NCBI GenBank assembly: GCA_023437285.1 | Contig: JAEZGP010000088.1 | Location: 1-5,228, forward strand | Direction of reading: 5' to 3' | Source of the DNA: Actinomycetes bacterium | GTDB lineage: Bacteria > Actinomycetota > Actinomycetes > Mycobacteriales > Micromonosporaceae | DNA: 5,228 nucleotides | In this document: in pieces, positions 1 to 5,228 of the stretch | Layout of the letters: each line of letters opens with the position of its first letter | Numbering within the stretch: the first letter of the stretch is position 1 | Notes under the pieces: generated by a model | What the model was told of the DNA's origin: nothing | The model's database searches: none | Seen by the model: only the letters and a program-made list of their open reading frames with translations | Position numbers and translations under genes: made by a program

Positions 1-215
1 GTCTCCGTCAGCCGCACGAGTTGCCGCAGCGCCAGGTCGGGGTCGGCGGCGGCGCCGAGCGCGGTGAGCACGTCGCCGGCGGTCCCGTCGACGGGCTGCT
101 GGGCCGCCTCGTCCCACAGCCCCAGCCCGTCGGCGGCCAGCGACCTGCCGGCCCGTTCGGCGTCGAGGAACCCGTACCGGGCCAGCCGACCAGCGGCACT
201 CGTCGGTCGCGTCAT
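1..215 (-). CDS. glnE: Glutamine synthetase adenylyltransferase GlnE, N-terminal part (cut by window edge)
   Basis: GlnE is the cytoplasmic bifunctional enzyme that adenylylates and deadenylylates glutamine synthetase, switching it off and on with nitrogen supply. Only the first 71 codons are present; the frame runs open off position 1, whereas family members are around 1000 residues. The visible part begins MTRPTSAAGRLARYGF, then has a LDAERAGRSLAADGLGLWD stretch and ends DPDLALRQLVRLTE. The last segment matches the short N-terminal helical motif of actinobacterial GlnE (an acidic-proline pair followed by A/L-rich helix and an RLxE ending). Neither catalytic nucleotidyltransferase domain is in the window. 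The ATG at 215 lies 2 bases after the stop of the upstream amidotransferase gene, with no clear Shine-Dalgarno sequence, so translation is probably coupled to that gene. The identification rests on recognising the N-terminal pattern, and the missing remainder would settle it. Confidence 0.8.
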   Translation of the reverse strand, partial: MTRPTSAAGRLARYGFLDAERAGRSLAADGLGLWDEAAQQPVDGTAGDVLTALGAAADPDLALRQLVRLTE

Positions 216-217
216 GC

Positions 218-991
218 TCAGTTGCCCAGCAGCGGCAGCGGCCGCCCCGAGATCGAGGCGCCGGCACGCTCGCCGCGCACCACGGCGGCGAACCGCTCAG
301 CGAACGGCCGCCACGCCTCCTCCAGGTCGTCCATGGCCGCCTCCGTGCGGTCGAGCAGGGCCTCCGGGTCGACGCGGCACTCGCGCAGCAACCCGATCGA
401 GTCCAGCGCCCAGGACGCCACCATCTGCGTGTCGCACTCGATGTGGAACTGCACGCCCCACGCCTTCTCCCCGAGCCGGAACGCCTGGTTCGGATAGTTC
501 GTCGAGGCGGCCAGCAGCACCGCGCCGACCGGCAGGGCGACGATCTCGTCGGTGTGCCATTGCAGCACGTCCATGAGCATGGGCGTGTCCGCGAACAGCG
601 GGTCCTCGTCGGCCTTGTCGCGTTTGGCGACGAGCCGGGGCCCGATCTCCGGGCCGGCGGCGGCCGGCTCCACGATCCCGCCGTGGGCCTGGGCGAGCAG
701 TTGCGCGCCGAGGCAGATCGCCAGCGTCGGCACCCCGTGCCGGACCGCCTTGCGCAGCAGCGACTCCAGGTCCGCGAACCACGCCGCGCCGGGTGCGTCC
801 GCCTCGTCGTAGGCGCTCTGCTCGCCCCCGAGGACCACCAGGCCGGCGACGCCGTCCAGGTCGGCCGGGAGCGGGTCGCCGGCGTGCGGGCGTACCACGG
901 ACAGGGTGAGGCCCGCGGCCGTGAGCCAGTCACCCAGCCGGCGCACGTCGTCGGTCGGGTCGTTCTCGATCACCACAGTGAGGCCGCTCAT
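218..991 (-). CDS. Class I (type 1) glutamine amidotransferase-like protein, GMP-synthase-GATase family
   Basis: Predicted cytoplasmic protein of 257 residues that would hydrolyse glutamine, or a gamma-glutamyl compound, through a Cys-His-Glu triad. The nucleophile elbow AICLGAQLL carries Cys93, and QFHIE carries His183 and Glu185, so the triad is intact. LVVLGGEQSAYD (about 52-62) is the family's oxyanion-region loop. A charged helical tail (about 208-240) follows the catalytic fold. There is no synthetase domain, so it is a stand-alone GATase of the COG0518 type; its acceptor or true substrate cannot be read from sequence. The frame is open to an ATG at 1039, but I chose the ATG at 991 (MSGLTVVIEND). 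It starts right at the first beta strand, avoids overlap with the divergent gene starting at 1026, and has a TANNNT motif 7 bases upstream; the ATG at 997 is a close alternative. It ends 2 bases before glnE, suggesting a shared transcript and a link to glutamine metabolism (inference). Confidence 0.88.
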   Translation of the reverse strand: MSGLTVVIENDPTDDVRRLGDWLTAAGLTLSVVRPHAGDPLPADLDGVAGLVVLGGEQSAYDEADAPGAAWFADLESLLRKAVRHGVPTLAICLGAQLLAQAHGGIVEPAAAGPEIGPRLVAKRDKADEDPLFADTPMLMDVLQWHTDEIVALPVGAVLLAASTNYPNQAFRLGEKAWGVQFHIECDTQMVASWALDSIGLLRECRVDPEALLDRTEAAMDDLEEAWRPFAERFAAVVRGERAGASISGRPLPLLGN

Positions 992-1025
992 GCCCATGAG
1001 GCTATCCAGATTAAGCTCTGCCGCC
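992..1025. promoter_or_regulatory. Divergent intergenic region with candidate leaderless promoters
   Basis: This 34-base gap separates two head-to-head genes and contains a locally AT-rich island (about 1003-1019). On the minus strand TAGCCT (1004 to 999) fits the actinobacterial -10 pattern TANNNT and ends 7 bases before the amidotransferase ATG at 991. A second minus-strand match, TAATCT (1013 to 1008), would give a leader of about 10 bases. On the plus strand TAAGCT (1012-1017) ends 8 bases before the carboxypeptidase ATG at 1026. No Shine-Dalgarno sequence precedes either ATG, which agrees with leaderless transcription in both directions. I saw no good -35 hexamers. The motif matches are short and could be chance; the placement is what makes them credible. 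Confidence 0.45.
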
Positions 1026-1961
1026 ATGTCCGACCTCACGACCGCGGTCCGGCCGGCCGCGCTGCGGCCCGGCGACCGGGTGATGCTCGTCTCACCATCC
1101 GGGCCGACCCGTCCGGACCGGGTGGCGCGCGGCGTCGAGCTGCTCAGCGGGTGGGGCCTGTCGGTGACGGTGGCGCCGAACGCGTACGCCCGCTCCGGCT
1201 ACCTGGCCGGTGCCGACGAGCTGCGGCTGGCCGACCTGATGACCGCGCTCGGCGACCCCGCGGTGCGCGGCGTGATCTGCACCCGGGGCGGCTACGGCGT
1301 GCAGCGCATCGTCGATGGCATCGACATGGCGGTGGTCCGCGCCGACCCCAAGATCGTCGTGGGTTTCTCGGACATCACGGCGCTGCAACTGTCGCTGTGG
1401 CGCGGCGCGCGGCTGGCCAGCGTGCACGGCCCCGGCGCGGCCTGGCTGCACGAGCGCACGGGTCCCGACTCCGTGGCCGCCCTGCGCCACGCGCTCATGG
1501 AGCCGACTCCCGTGGTGATCTCCGCGCGTCAGGATGAGGAGACCTCCCCCGTACGCGTGAGCGCGCCGCCGGTTTCGGGGCCCCTGCTGGGCGGCAACCT
1601 GTGCCTGCTGACGGCCTCGATCGGTACCCCCGATTTCCCGGACCTGACCGGCGCGATCCTGCTGATCGAGGAGGTGGCCGAGCCGCCGTACAAGGTCGAC
1701 CGGATGCTCACCCACCTGCGCCGGGCCGGCGTCCTGTCCCGGGTCGCGGGCGTGGCGGTGGGCCAGTTCACCGACTGCGCCGACAACCGGTCCACCACGA
1801 TCGTCGACTGCCTCCTGGAGGGCCTGGCGCCGCTCGGCGTGCCGGTGCTCGGCGGGCTGCCCATCGGCCACGGCCGCGACCAGATCGCCGTACCGTTCGG
1901 CACCGTGGCGACCCTCGACGCGACGGCCGGCACCCTGACGGTCGCCCCGGCGGTGCGGTGA
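1026..1961 (+). CDS. S66-family LD-carboxypeptidase (LdcA/MccF-like)
   Basis: A 311-residue cytoplasmic serine peptidase with no signal peptide or membrane segment. S66 enzymes typically remove the terminal D-Ala from murein tetrapeptides during peptidoglycan recycling; the MccF branch instead cleaves microcin-C-like peptide nucleotides. The N-terminal domain opens with LRPGDRVMLVSPSGP (13-27) and contains the TRGGYG motif (86-91). Ser115 in VVGFSDITAL is the expected nucleophile, Glu215 in LLIEEVAEPPYKVDRML the expected acid, and His282 in GLPIGHGRDQ the expected base. The complete triad and the length near 310 fit an active family member. The ATG at 1026 is chosen because the LRPGD strand follows directly; earlier in-frame starts lie inside the divergent amidotransferase gene. 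It has no Shine-Dalgarno sequence and is probably leaderless. It converges on the methyltransferase gene with 27 bases between stops. Recycling is the likelier role, as no microcin-type biosynthesis gene is nearby. Confidence 0.93.
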   Translation: MSDLTTAVRPAALRPGDRVMLVSPSGPTRPDRVARGVELLSGWGLSVTVAPNAYARSGYLAGADELRLADLMTALGDPAVRGVICTRGGYGVQRIVDGIDMAVVRADPKIVVGFSDITALQLSLWRGARLASVHGPGAAWLHERTGPDSVAALRHALMEPTPVVISARQDEETSPVRVSAPPVSGPLLGGNLCLLTASIGTPDFPDLTGAILLIEEVAEPPYKVDRMLTHLRRAGVLSRVAGVAVGQFTDCADNRSTTIVDCLLEGLAPLGVPVLGGLPIGHGRDQIAVPFGTVATLDATAGTLTVAPAVR

Positions 1962-1987
1962 CCGACTCCCCCGACCGCCCGGCACCG
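1951..1987. terminator. Weak imperfect inverted repeat between convergent genes (possible terminator)
   Basis: The arms CGGTGC (1951-1956) and GCACCG (1982-1987) are complementary over 6 bases. A further GGT/ACC pairing (1957-1959 with 1974-1976) lies inside, with a 5-base bulge. The structure spans the end of the carboxypeptidase gene and nearly the whole 27-base convergent gap, where a bidirectional terminator is expected. There is no T-tract on either side. In sequence this rich in G and C such short repeats arise often, so this is only a candidate. Confidence 0.22.
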
Positions 1988-1988
1988 G

Positions 1989-2720
1989 TCAGCGGGTGGC
2001 GGCGAAGACGGCGAACGTGGGGTTGGCGCGCAGCGGGGCCCAGTACTGCTCGCCGTGCTCGGCGATCAGGTCATCGGTGATGGTCACCGGCACCCGGCGC
2101 ACGTCGGTGAGCCCGGCCCGCTCCAGCGCGGGCTCGATGACCCCGGGCGGCCAGGCGAAACCCTCGAAGTCGACCGGCGGGTCGCCGGGGATGTGCACGG
2201 CGTACCCCTGCCGCCCGGCGGACTCCTCCGTCCGGCGCGCCGAGATGCCGTACGTCGACAGCATGTCCGCGTTGTCCCAGTCGAACTCCGGGTTGGGCAC
2301 GAGGACGACGAAGGTGCCGCCCGGCGCCAGGTTGGCGACCAGCCGGCCCACCATGTAGTCGAGCGCCTCGACGCCGGGGGCGTACCCGAGCAGCCACACG
2401 GCCGTGACCACGTCGAACGAGCCGAGGACGGGCAGTTCGGCGCCGTCGAAGCGCTCGTAGGTGATGCCGAGCGGGTCGCGCTCCTCGACCCGGCGCGCGT
2501 ACGTGATCATTTCGTTGGACGCGTCGATGCCGACGACCTTCGTGGCGCCCCTGGCGGCGAACATCCGGGCGTAGAAGCCCGTGCCGCAGCCCGCGTCGAG
2601 CACCGAACGGCCGGCCAGGTCGGGCAGCGCGGCGAACAGCGTGCCCCGCTCGGCCAGGCCGACCGGGACCAGCTTGCCCCGCTCGTACAGGGCCCCGATC
2701 ACGTCGTACTGATCCGTCAT
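1989..2720 (-). CDS. Class I SAM-dependent methyltransferase, substrate unknown
   Basis: A 243-residue soluble methyltransferase with a Rossmann-type SAM-binding domain. Motif I is VLDAGCGTGFYARMFA (40-55). The acidic residue ending strand 2 is Asp66 in VVGIDAS, which would bind the SAM ribose. FDVVTAVWLLGYA (about 102-114) corresponds to motif II/strand 4, and LAPGGTFVVLVPNP (131-144) to the post-motif strand. The C-terminal third (about 150-243) contains a WPPGVIEPALERAGL segment and probably forms the substrate side. The overall pattern resembles small-molecule methyltransferases such as the ToxA-like group, but the substrate cannot be inferred. The ATG at 2720 is chosen over an in-frame ATG at 2753 because GGAGG sits 7 bases before it and a TATAGT -10 candidate at 2757-2752 would be too close for the longer form. 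It lies 52 bases downstream of the phosphatase gene on the same strand. Confidence 0.9.
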   Translation of the reverse strand: MTDQYDVIGALYERGKLVPVGLAERGTLFAALPDLAGRSVLDAGCGTGFYARMFAARGATKVVGIDASNEMITYARRVEERDPLGITYERFDGAELPVLGSFDVVTAVWLLGYAPGVEALDYMVGRLVANLAPGGTFVVLVPNPEFDWDNADMLSTYGISARRTEESAGRQGYAVHIPGDPPVDFEGFAWPPGVIEPALERAGLTDVRRVPVTITDDLIAEHGEQYWAPLRANPTFAVFAATR

Positions 2721-2727
2721 CGCGCGA

Positions 2728-2732
2728 CCTCC
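2728..2732 (-). promoter_or_regulatory. Ribosome binding site deciding the methyltransferase start
   Basis: On the minus strand GGAGG is followed by 7 bases and then the ATG at 2720. It is the clearest Shine-Dalgarno sequence in the window and shows that the methyltransferase starts at 2720, not at the earlier in-frame ATG at 2753. Confidence 0.8.
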
Positions 2733-2744
2733 ATCGTGTAGAAG

Positions 2745-2757
2745 TCGGTCCACTATA
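2745..2757 (-). promoter_or_regulatory. Candidate -10 promoter element for the methyltransferase gene
   Basis: TATAGT (2757 to 2752, minus strand) matches the TATAAT consensus at five of six positions, in an otherwise very GC-rich context. It lies in the 52-base gap behind the phosphatase stop codon. A start at the A at 2745 would give a leader of about 25 bases that includes the GGAGG site. No -35 hexamer is seen at the usual 16-18 base distance; ATGACC (2776-2771) resembles one but is only 13 bases away. The gene may therefore need an activator or an alternative sigma factor, or be read from the upstream gene. Confidence 0.45.
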
Positions 2758-2772
2758 GAGCGACGACGGCGG

Positions 2773-4971
2773 TCATCCCGTGCGATGCAGCAGAACTACC
2801 GCAACGTCGTCGTTGACTGCCGTTTCGGCCCCGTCCGCCGCCGCCCGGCGCATGATCTCGTCGACGCACGCCTCGACGTCGTCGCACCACAGGTCGGCGA
2901 AGTCGGCCGCGAGGACGGCGATGCTCTCGGCGATCGGCTGGTCGCGACGCTCGATGAGCCCGTCGGTGTAGGCCAGCAGCGTCGACCCGACCGGGAACGG
3001 CGCGTACGCCAGGGGCGTGTCCGCGCGCTGCCCGCCGAGCAGCCCGTACTGCGCGCCGTCCAGCGTGTGCACCGCGCCGTCGGGGGTACGCAGCAGCGCG
3101 TACGGGTGGCCCGCGCTGACGTAGCCGACCCGGTCGCGGGCCAGGTCGACCTGGAGCAACTGGGCGGTGCCGTACGAGCCGTCGGCCTCACCGAGGGCGG
3201 CCTCCAGGTGCCCCACCAGGTGCTCGGTCGGCACGCCGGTGTGCACGGCCGCCGAGATCACGTGCTGCATCTGGGTCATCGCCGCGACCGCCTCGACGCC
3301 GTGACCGACCACGTCGCCGACCACGACGACCAGCGACCCGTCGGCGCGCGGCAGGAACTGGTACCAGTCGCCGCCCATCCCGATCGCGTGGGCCGCGGGC
3401 CGGTAGCGCGCCGCGATGGTGAGGCGCCGCAGGCGCGGCGGATCGGGCAGCAACCGCCGCTGCAGGGCAGCGACGAACTCGTGACGGCCCTCCGCGTCGC
3501 GCGCGCGGTCCAGCGTCTGCCCGCACATGTCGCCGACCGTACGCAGCACCGCGTCCGTACCGCTGTCGAATTCGGGCGGTTGCCGCCAGGCGAGGCTCAG
3601 CACGCCGAACACGGTGCCCACGTCGTCGCGCAGCGGTACGGCCGCCGACGAGCGCAGGCCCGCAGTCCGCACGGCGGCGAGGATCTCCGGTTGGTCAGCC
3701 AGATAGGCCAGCAGGTCGTCGACGAGCACCATGTCGCGCCGGCGGATGGCCTCGGTCGTCGGCAGGTGGGCGCTCAACGCGACCCGCCGGTACCTGCTCA
3801 GCAGCTGCGTGTCCATGGCCCGCGACCCGGTGCCGATCATGCTCAGGTGCCGGTCGCCGAGCAGCAGCCCGATGTCGGCGGCGTCCGCGCCGAGCAGCGC
3901 CGGCACGTGCTTCTCGATGACCGCGACCACGGCGTCGAGGTGGCGGGCCCGGGCCAGGCCGCGGGCCACGCCGGCCAGGTGTTCGGCGCGGCGCGACTCC
4001 TCGGCCACCCGGGTCGCGAACGCGGCGCGGGTCCGCTCGAACCGCCCCTCCCGTACCCACAAGATCCCCAGGAGTACGGCCAGCAGCAGCGTGGCGGCCA
4101 GGATGACCGCCGGCAGCGTCTGGTCGGCGGGGGTGGGGTCGTCCGCCGTGACGCTCCACCGCCGCCCGGCCACCGTGACGGTCGTGGTGGCGCCCCCGGG
4201 CGGGGCGGGCGAGATGACGAGCGGTCCGTCGCTCACCCCGACCCGGGTGCCGGCGGGCAGGCGCCGGTGGGCCGCGGCGAGCAGGTCCTCGGCGAGGAAG
4301 CCGGTGGAGGCGAAGCCCACGAGCGTGCCGGAACTGTCGGCGCGCGTGAAGATGGGCTGGGTGAGGAAGTAGCCGGGCCGGCCGCTGGGGGCCAGCCGGG
4401 TCGGCGCGCTGAGCACGAAGCGCCGCGTTGTGGCGGCCTCGTACTGGGCGGCGGAGCGCACCGGGTCGCTGTAGACGTCGAAGCCCAGCACCGGCCGGGT
4501 GGTGCCGTTGACCGGTTCGGCTTCCATGACCACGGCGTAGTGGGTCCGCCGCGCGGCCGGGACGAAGCTCCCGTCGGCGGCGCGTTCGATGATCGGCCGG
4601 CCGACGCGGGCCTCGAAGGCGTCGCGCTCGGCGTCGCTGACCAGCACCACGTGGGCGAGCGTCGTCAGCGCGGAGGCGCCGATCACCCCGGCGGCGAAGT
4701 TGCGGAACTCCTCGGAGGTGACCGTACCGTCGGAGGCGATGCCGCCGACGCCGCTGAGCGCCGTGGTGGTTCGGGCGAGGCTGTCGCTGAGGGCGGCGGC
4801 CGCGACGGTCGCGGCCTGCCGGTCACGCTGGACGGCCCGCTCCCGCTCCGTCATGACGGCCGCGTAGACGCCGGTGCCGCCGACCAGCAGCAGAGCGAGC
4901 AGGCCCGCGAACGCGGCGACCCGTTTGCCCGTAACGTCCGACATGGACCCGGGCGGGGTGGGAGCGCTCAT
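2773..4971 (-). CDS. Membrane-anchored CHASE-GAF-SpoIIE (PP2C) serine/threonine phosphatase
   Basis: A 732-residue receptor phosphatase. A first membrane helix (about 18-40) and a second (about 287-306) enclose an extracytoplasmic CHASE sensor domain. Its core runs from about 100 to 210, with the typical VLGFDVYSDPVRSAAQYEA and RFVLSAPTRL...GYFLTQPIF pattern. A helical linker (307-344) leads to a cytoplasmic GAF domain (about 345-490) and then a SpoIIE-type PP2C phosphatase domain (about 500-730). The expected metal ligands are present: Asp535 in GMGGDW, Asp553 in VVGDVVGHG, Asp670 in AYTDGLIE and Asp721/Asp722 in NDDVAVVLL. The catalytic domain therefore looks active. Such proteins commonly dephosphorylate STAS anti-sigma antagonists, releasing a sigma factor; no STAS or kinase-type anti-sigma gene is in the window and no kinase domain is fused here. 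The ATG at 4971 gives the longest frame, since a stop lies upstream without another start; it lacks a Shine-Dalgarno sequence. The ATG at 4944 is possible and also leaves both membrane helices intact. Confidence 0.93.
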   Translation of the reverse strand: MSAPTPPGSMSDVTGKRVAAFAGLLALLLVGGTGVYAAVMTERERAVQRDRQAATVAAAALSDSLARTTTALSGVGGIASDGTVTSEEFRNFAAGVIGASALTTLAHVVLVSDAERDAFEARVGRPIIERAADGSFVPAARRTHYAVVMEAEPVNGTTRPVLGFDVYSDPVRSAAQYEAATTRRFVLSAPTRLAPSGRPGYFLTQPIFTRADSSGTLVGFASTGFLAEDLLAAAHRRLPAGTRVGVSDGPLVISPAPPGGATTTVTVAGRRWSVTADDPTPADQTLPAVILAATLLLAVLLGILWVREGRFERTRAAFATRVAEESRRAEHLAGVARGLARARHLDAVVAVIEKHVPALLGADAADIGLLLGDRHLSMIGTGSRAMDTQLLSRYRRVALSAHLPTTEAIRRRDMVLVDDLLAYLADQPEILAAVRTAGLRSSAAVPLRDDVGTVFGVLSLAWRQPPEFDSGTDAVLRTVGDMCGQTLDRARDAEGRHEFVAALQRRLLPDPPRLRRLTIAARYRPAAHAIGMGGDWYQFLPRADGSLVVVVGDVVGHGVEAVAAMTQMQHVISAAVHTGVPTEHLVGHLEAALGEADGSYGTAQLLQVDLARDRVGYVSAGHPYALLRTPDGAVHTLDGAQYGLLGGQRADTPLAYAPFPVGSTLLAYTDGLIERRDQPIAESIAVLAADFADLWCDDVEACVDEIMRRAAADGAETAVNDDVAVVLLHRTG

Positions 4972-5004
4972 GAACGCGTCAGCGATGTGTGCCTGGAAGA
5001 ACCG

Positions 5005-5032
5005 AATGCAGGGAGCATATGTCCCATGTCAA
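5005..5032 (-). promoter_or_regulatory. Candidate promoter for the CHASE-GAF-SpoIIE gene
   Basis: On the minus strand a perfect TTGACA hexamer lies at 5032-5027, overlapping the stop codon of the upstream methyltransferase. With a 16-base spacer the -10 position is TGCATT (5010-5005), a poor match. A TANNNT match, TATGCT (5019-5014), lies too close to TTGACA to pair with it. The region is clearly richer in A and T than its surroundings. A start near 5000 would give a leader of about 30 bases before the ATG at 4971. Confidence 0.35.
5011..5025. repeat. Near-palindrome centred on CATATG upstream of the phosphatase gene (possible operator)
   Basis: The 15 bases read GGGAGCATATGTCCC on the plus strand: arms GGGA and TCCC flank the palindrome CATATG, with one extra G on the left side. 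Without that G it would be a perfect 14-base palindrome. It sits between the candidate -35 and -10 elements of the phosphatase gene, a typical position for a repressor site. On the minus strand GACAT also occurs twice (5030-5026 and 5023-5019), 2 bases apart. No regulator is known from this sequence alone. Confidence 0.35.
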
Positions 5033-5228
5033 CTGACGGTGACCCGCTGCCCGGACACGACGGTCGCGTAGCCGTCCTCGCTGGTGGCCACCGCAGCCCG
5101 CAACCCTTGCGCCGTCACGATCTCGACGGCGGTCGGCGCCTGCCGGCCGCTCGCCTCGACCAGCAGGTGGCCGCCGGCCGCGAGCCAGCCGCCCGCTCCG
5201 GCGGCGAGCCGGCGCAGCACGTCGAGCC
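5029..5228 (-). CDS. HemK/PrmC-like protein N5-glutamine methyltransferase, C-terminal end (cut by window edge)
   Basis: The last 65 or so codons of a gene entering from the right edge; no start is in the window. The peptide contains LDVLRRLAAGAGGWLAAGGH followed by LLVEASGRQAPTAVEIV and ends in ATVVSGQRVTVS. The WLxxGGxLLVEAS strand-turn and the ERQ/GRQ-type helix after it fit the C-terminal part of the methyltransferase fold in the actinobacterial 'putative protein N5-glutamine methyltransferase' family. Those enzymes use SAM and resemble PrmC, which methylates the GGQ glutamine of release factors. The NPPY catalytic motif would lie upstream, outside the window, so activity cannot be judged. 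A GTG at 5220 is internal to the fold and not a likely start. The stop lies 57 bases before the phosphatase ATG on the same strand, so read-through is possible. Another class I methyltransferase remains an alternative. Confidence 0.68.
   Translation of the reverse strand, partial: LDVLRRLAAGAGGWLAAGGHLLVEASGRQAPTAVEIVTAQGLRAAVATSEDGYATVVSGQRVTVS

Noticed and set aside
992..1039. N-terminal extension of the amidotransferase to the ATG at 1039
   Set aside because: It would overlap the start of the divergent carboxypeptidase gene and add 16 residues before the first beta strand with no Shine-Dalgarno support. The ATG at 991 fits the fold and the upstream -10 motif better.
443..1537. A 364-codon open frame on the plus strand
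   Set aside because: It runs antisense through the amidotransferase gene and then out of frame through the carboxypeptidase gene. Its product is Arg/Ala/Gly-rich low-complexity sequence typical of shadow frames in GC-rich DNA, whereas both real genes show intact catalytic motifs.
1092..1985. A 297-codon open frame on the minus strand opposite the carboxypeptidase
   Set aside because: Its product is rich in Gly, Arg, His and Gln with no domain pattern, and the plus strand encodes a complete S66 enzyme.
2055..2741. A 228-codon open frame on the plus strand opposite the methyltransferase
   Set aside because: The minus strand encodes clear SAM-binding motifs with a good ribosome binding site; the plus-strand product has no recognisable motif and a biased composition.
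4589..5071. Short plus-strand open frames opposite the phosphatase start and its upstream region
   Set aside because: They lie opposite the CHASE/membrane coding region or across the promoter gap, and encode Ser/Arg/Ala-rich sequence without motifs.
5026..5228. A plus-strand frame starting with ATG at 5026 and open to the window edge
   Set aside because: It is antisense to the HemK-like C-terminus, has no Shine-Dalgarno sequence, and its product is low-complexity and motif-free.

Overview
The window is very GC-rich with a strong G/C bias at third codon positions, and I saw no in-frame TTA codons in its genes. Together with a CHASE-GAF-PP2C phosphatase, an actinobacterial-type GlnE N-terminus and several genes without a Shine-Dalgarno sequence, this points to an actinomycete. 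Micromonosporaceae (Actinoplanes-like) is my guess, but that is inference and not proven by the sequence. The window is almost fully coding and contains no RNA gene, mobile element, CRISPR array or large repeat.

Left part (1-991, minus strand): the first 71 codons of glnE (glutamine synthetase adenylyltransferase), cut by the window edge. It is preceded by a class I glutamine amidotransferase-like gene that ends only 2 bases before the glnE start. These two look like one transcript. Next comes a compact 34-base divergent intergenic region (992-1025), and then a plus-strand S66-family LD-carboxypeptidase (1026-1961). Neither divergent gene has a Shine-Dalgarno sequence. Each has a TANNNT motif placed so that transcription could start at or near its ATG, which suggests a back-to-back pair of leaderless promoters.

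Right part (1989-5228, minus strand): reading in the direction of transcription, there is the C-terminus of a HemK/PrmC-like protein N5-glutamine methyltransferase (cut by the edge), a 732-residue membrane-anchored CHASE-GAF-SpoIIE phosphatase, and a 243-residue SAM-dependent methyltransferase. The gaps are 57 and 52 bases. Each gap holds a plausible promoter element, so these genes may be transcribed separately as well as by read-through. The methyltransferase converges on the carboxypeptidase gene across 27 bases.

How the parts relate: glnE and the amidotransferase suggest glutamine/nitrogen metabolism, the carboxypeptidase suggests peptidoglycan recycling, and the phosphatase is an extracellular-signal receptor probably feeding a partner-switching (anti-sigma antagonist) pathway. 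No partner protein (STAS or anti-sigma kinase) lies within the window. I found no convincing new multi-gene system. The most interesting items are the phosphatase architecture with the near-palindrome in its promoter region, and the divergent leaderless promoter pair.
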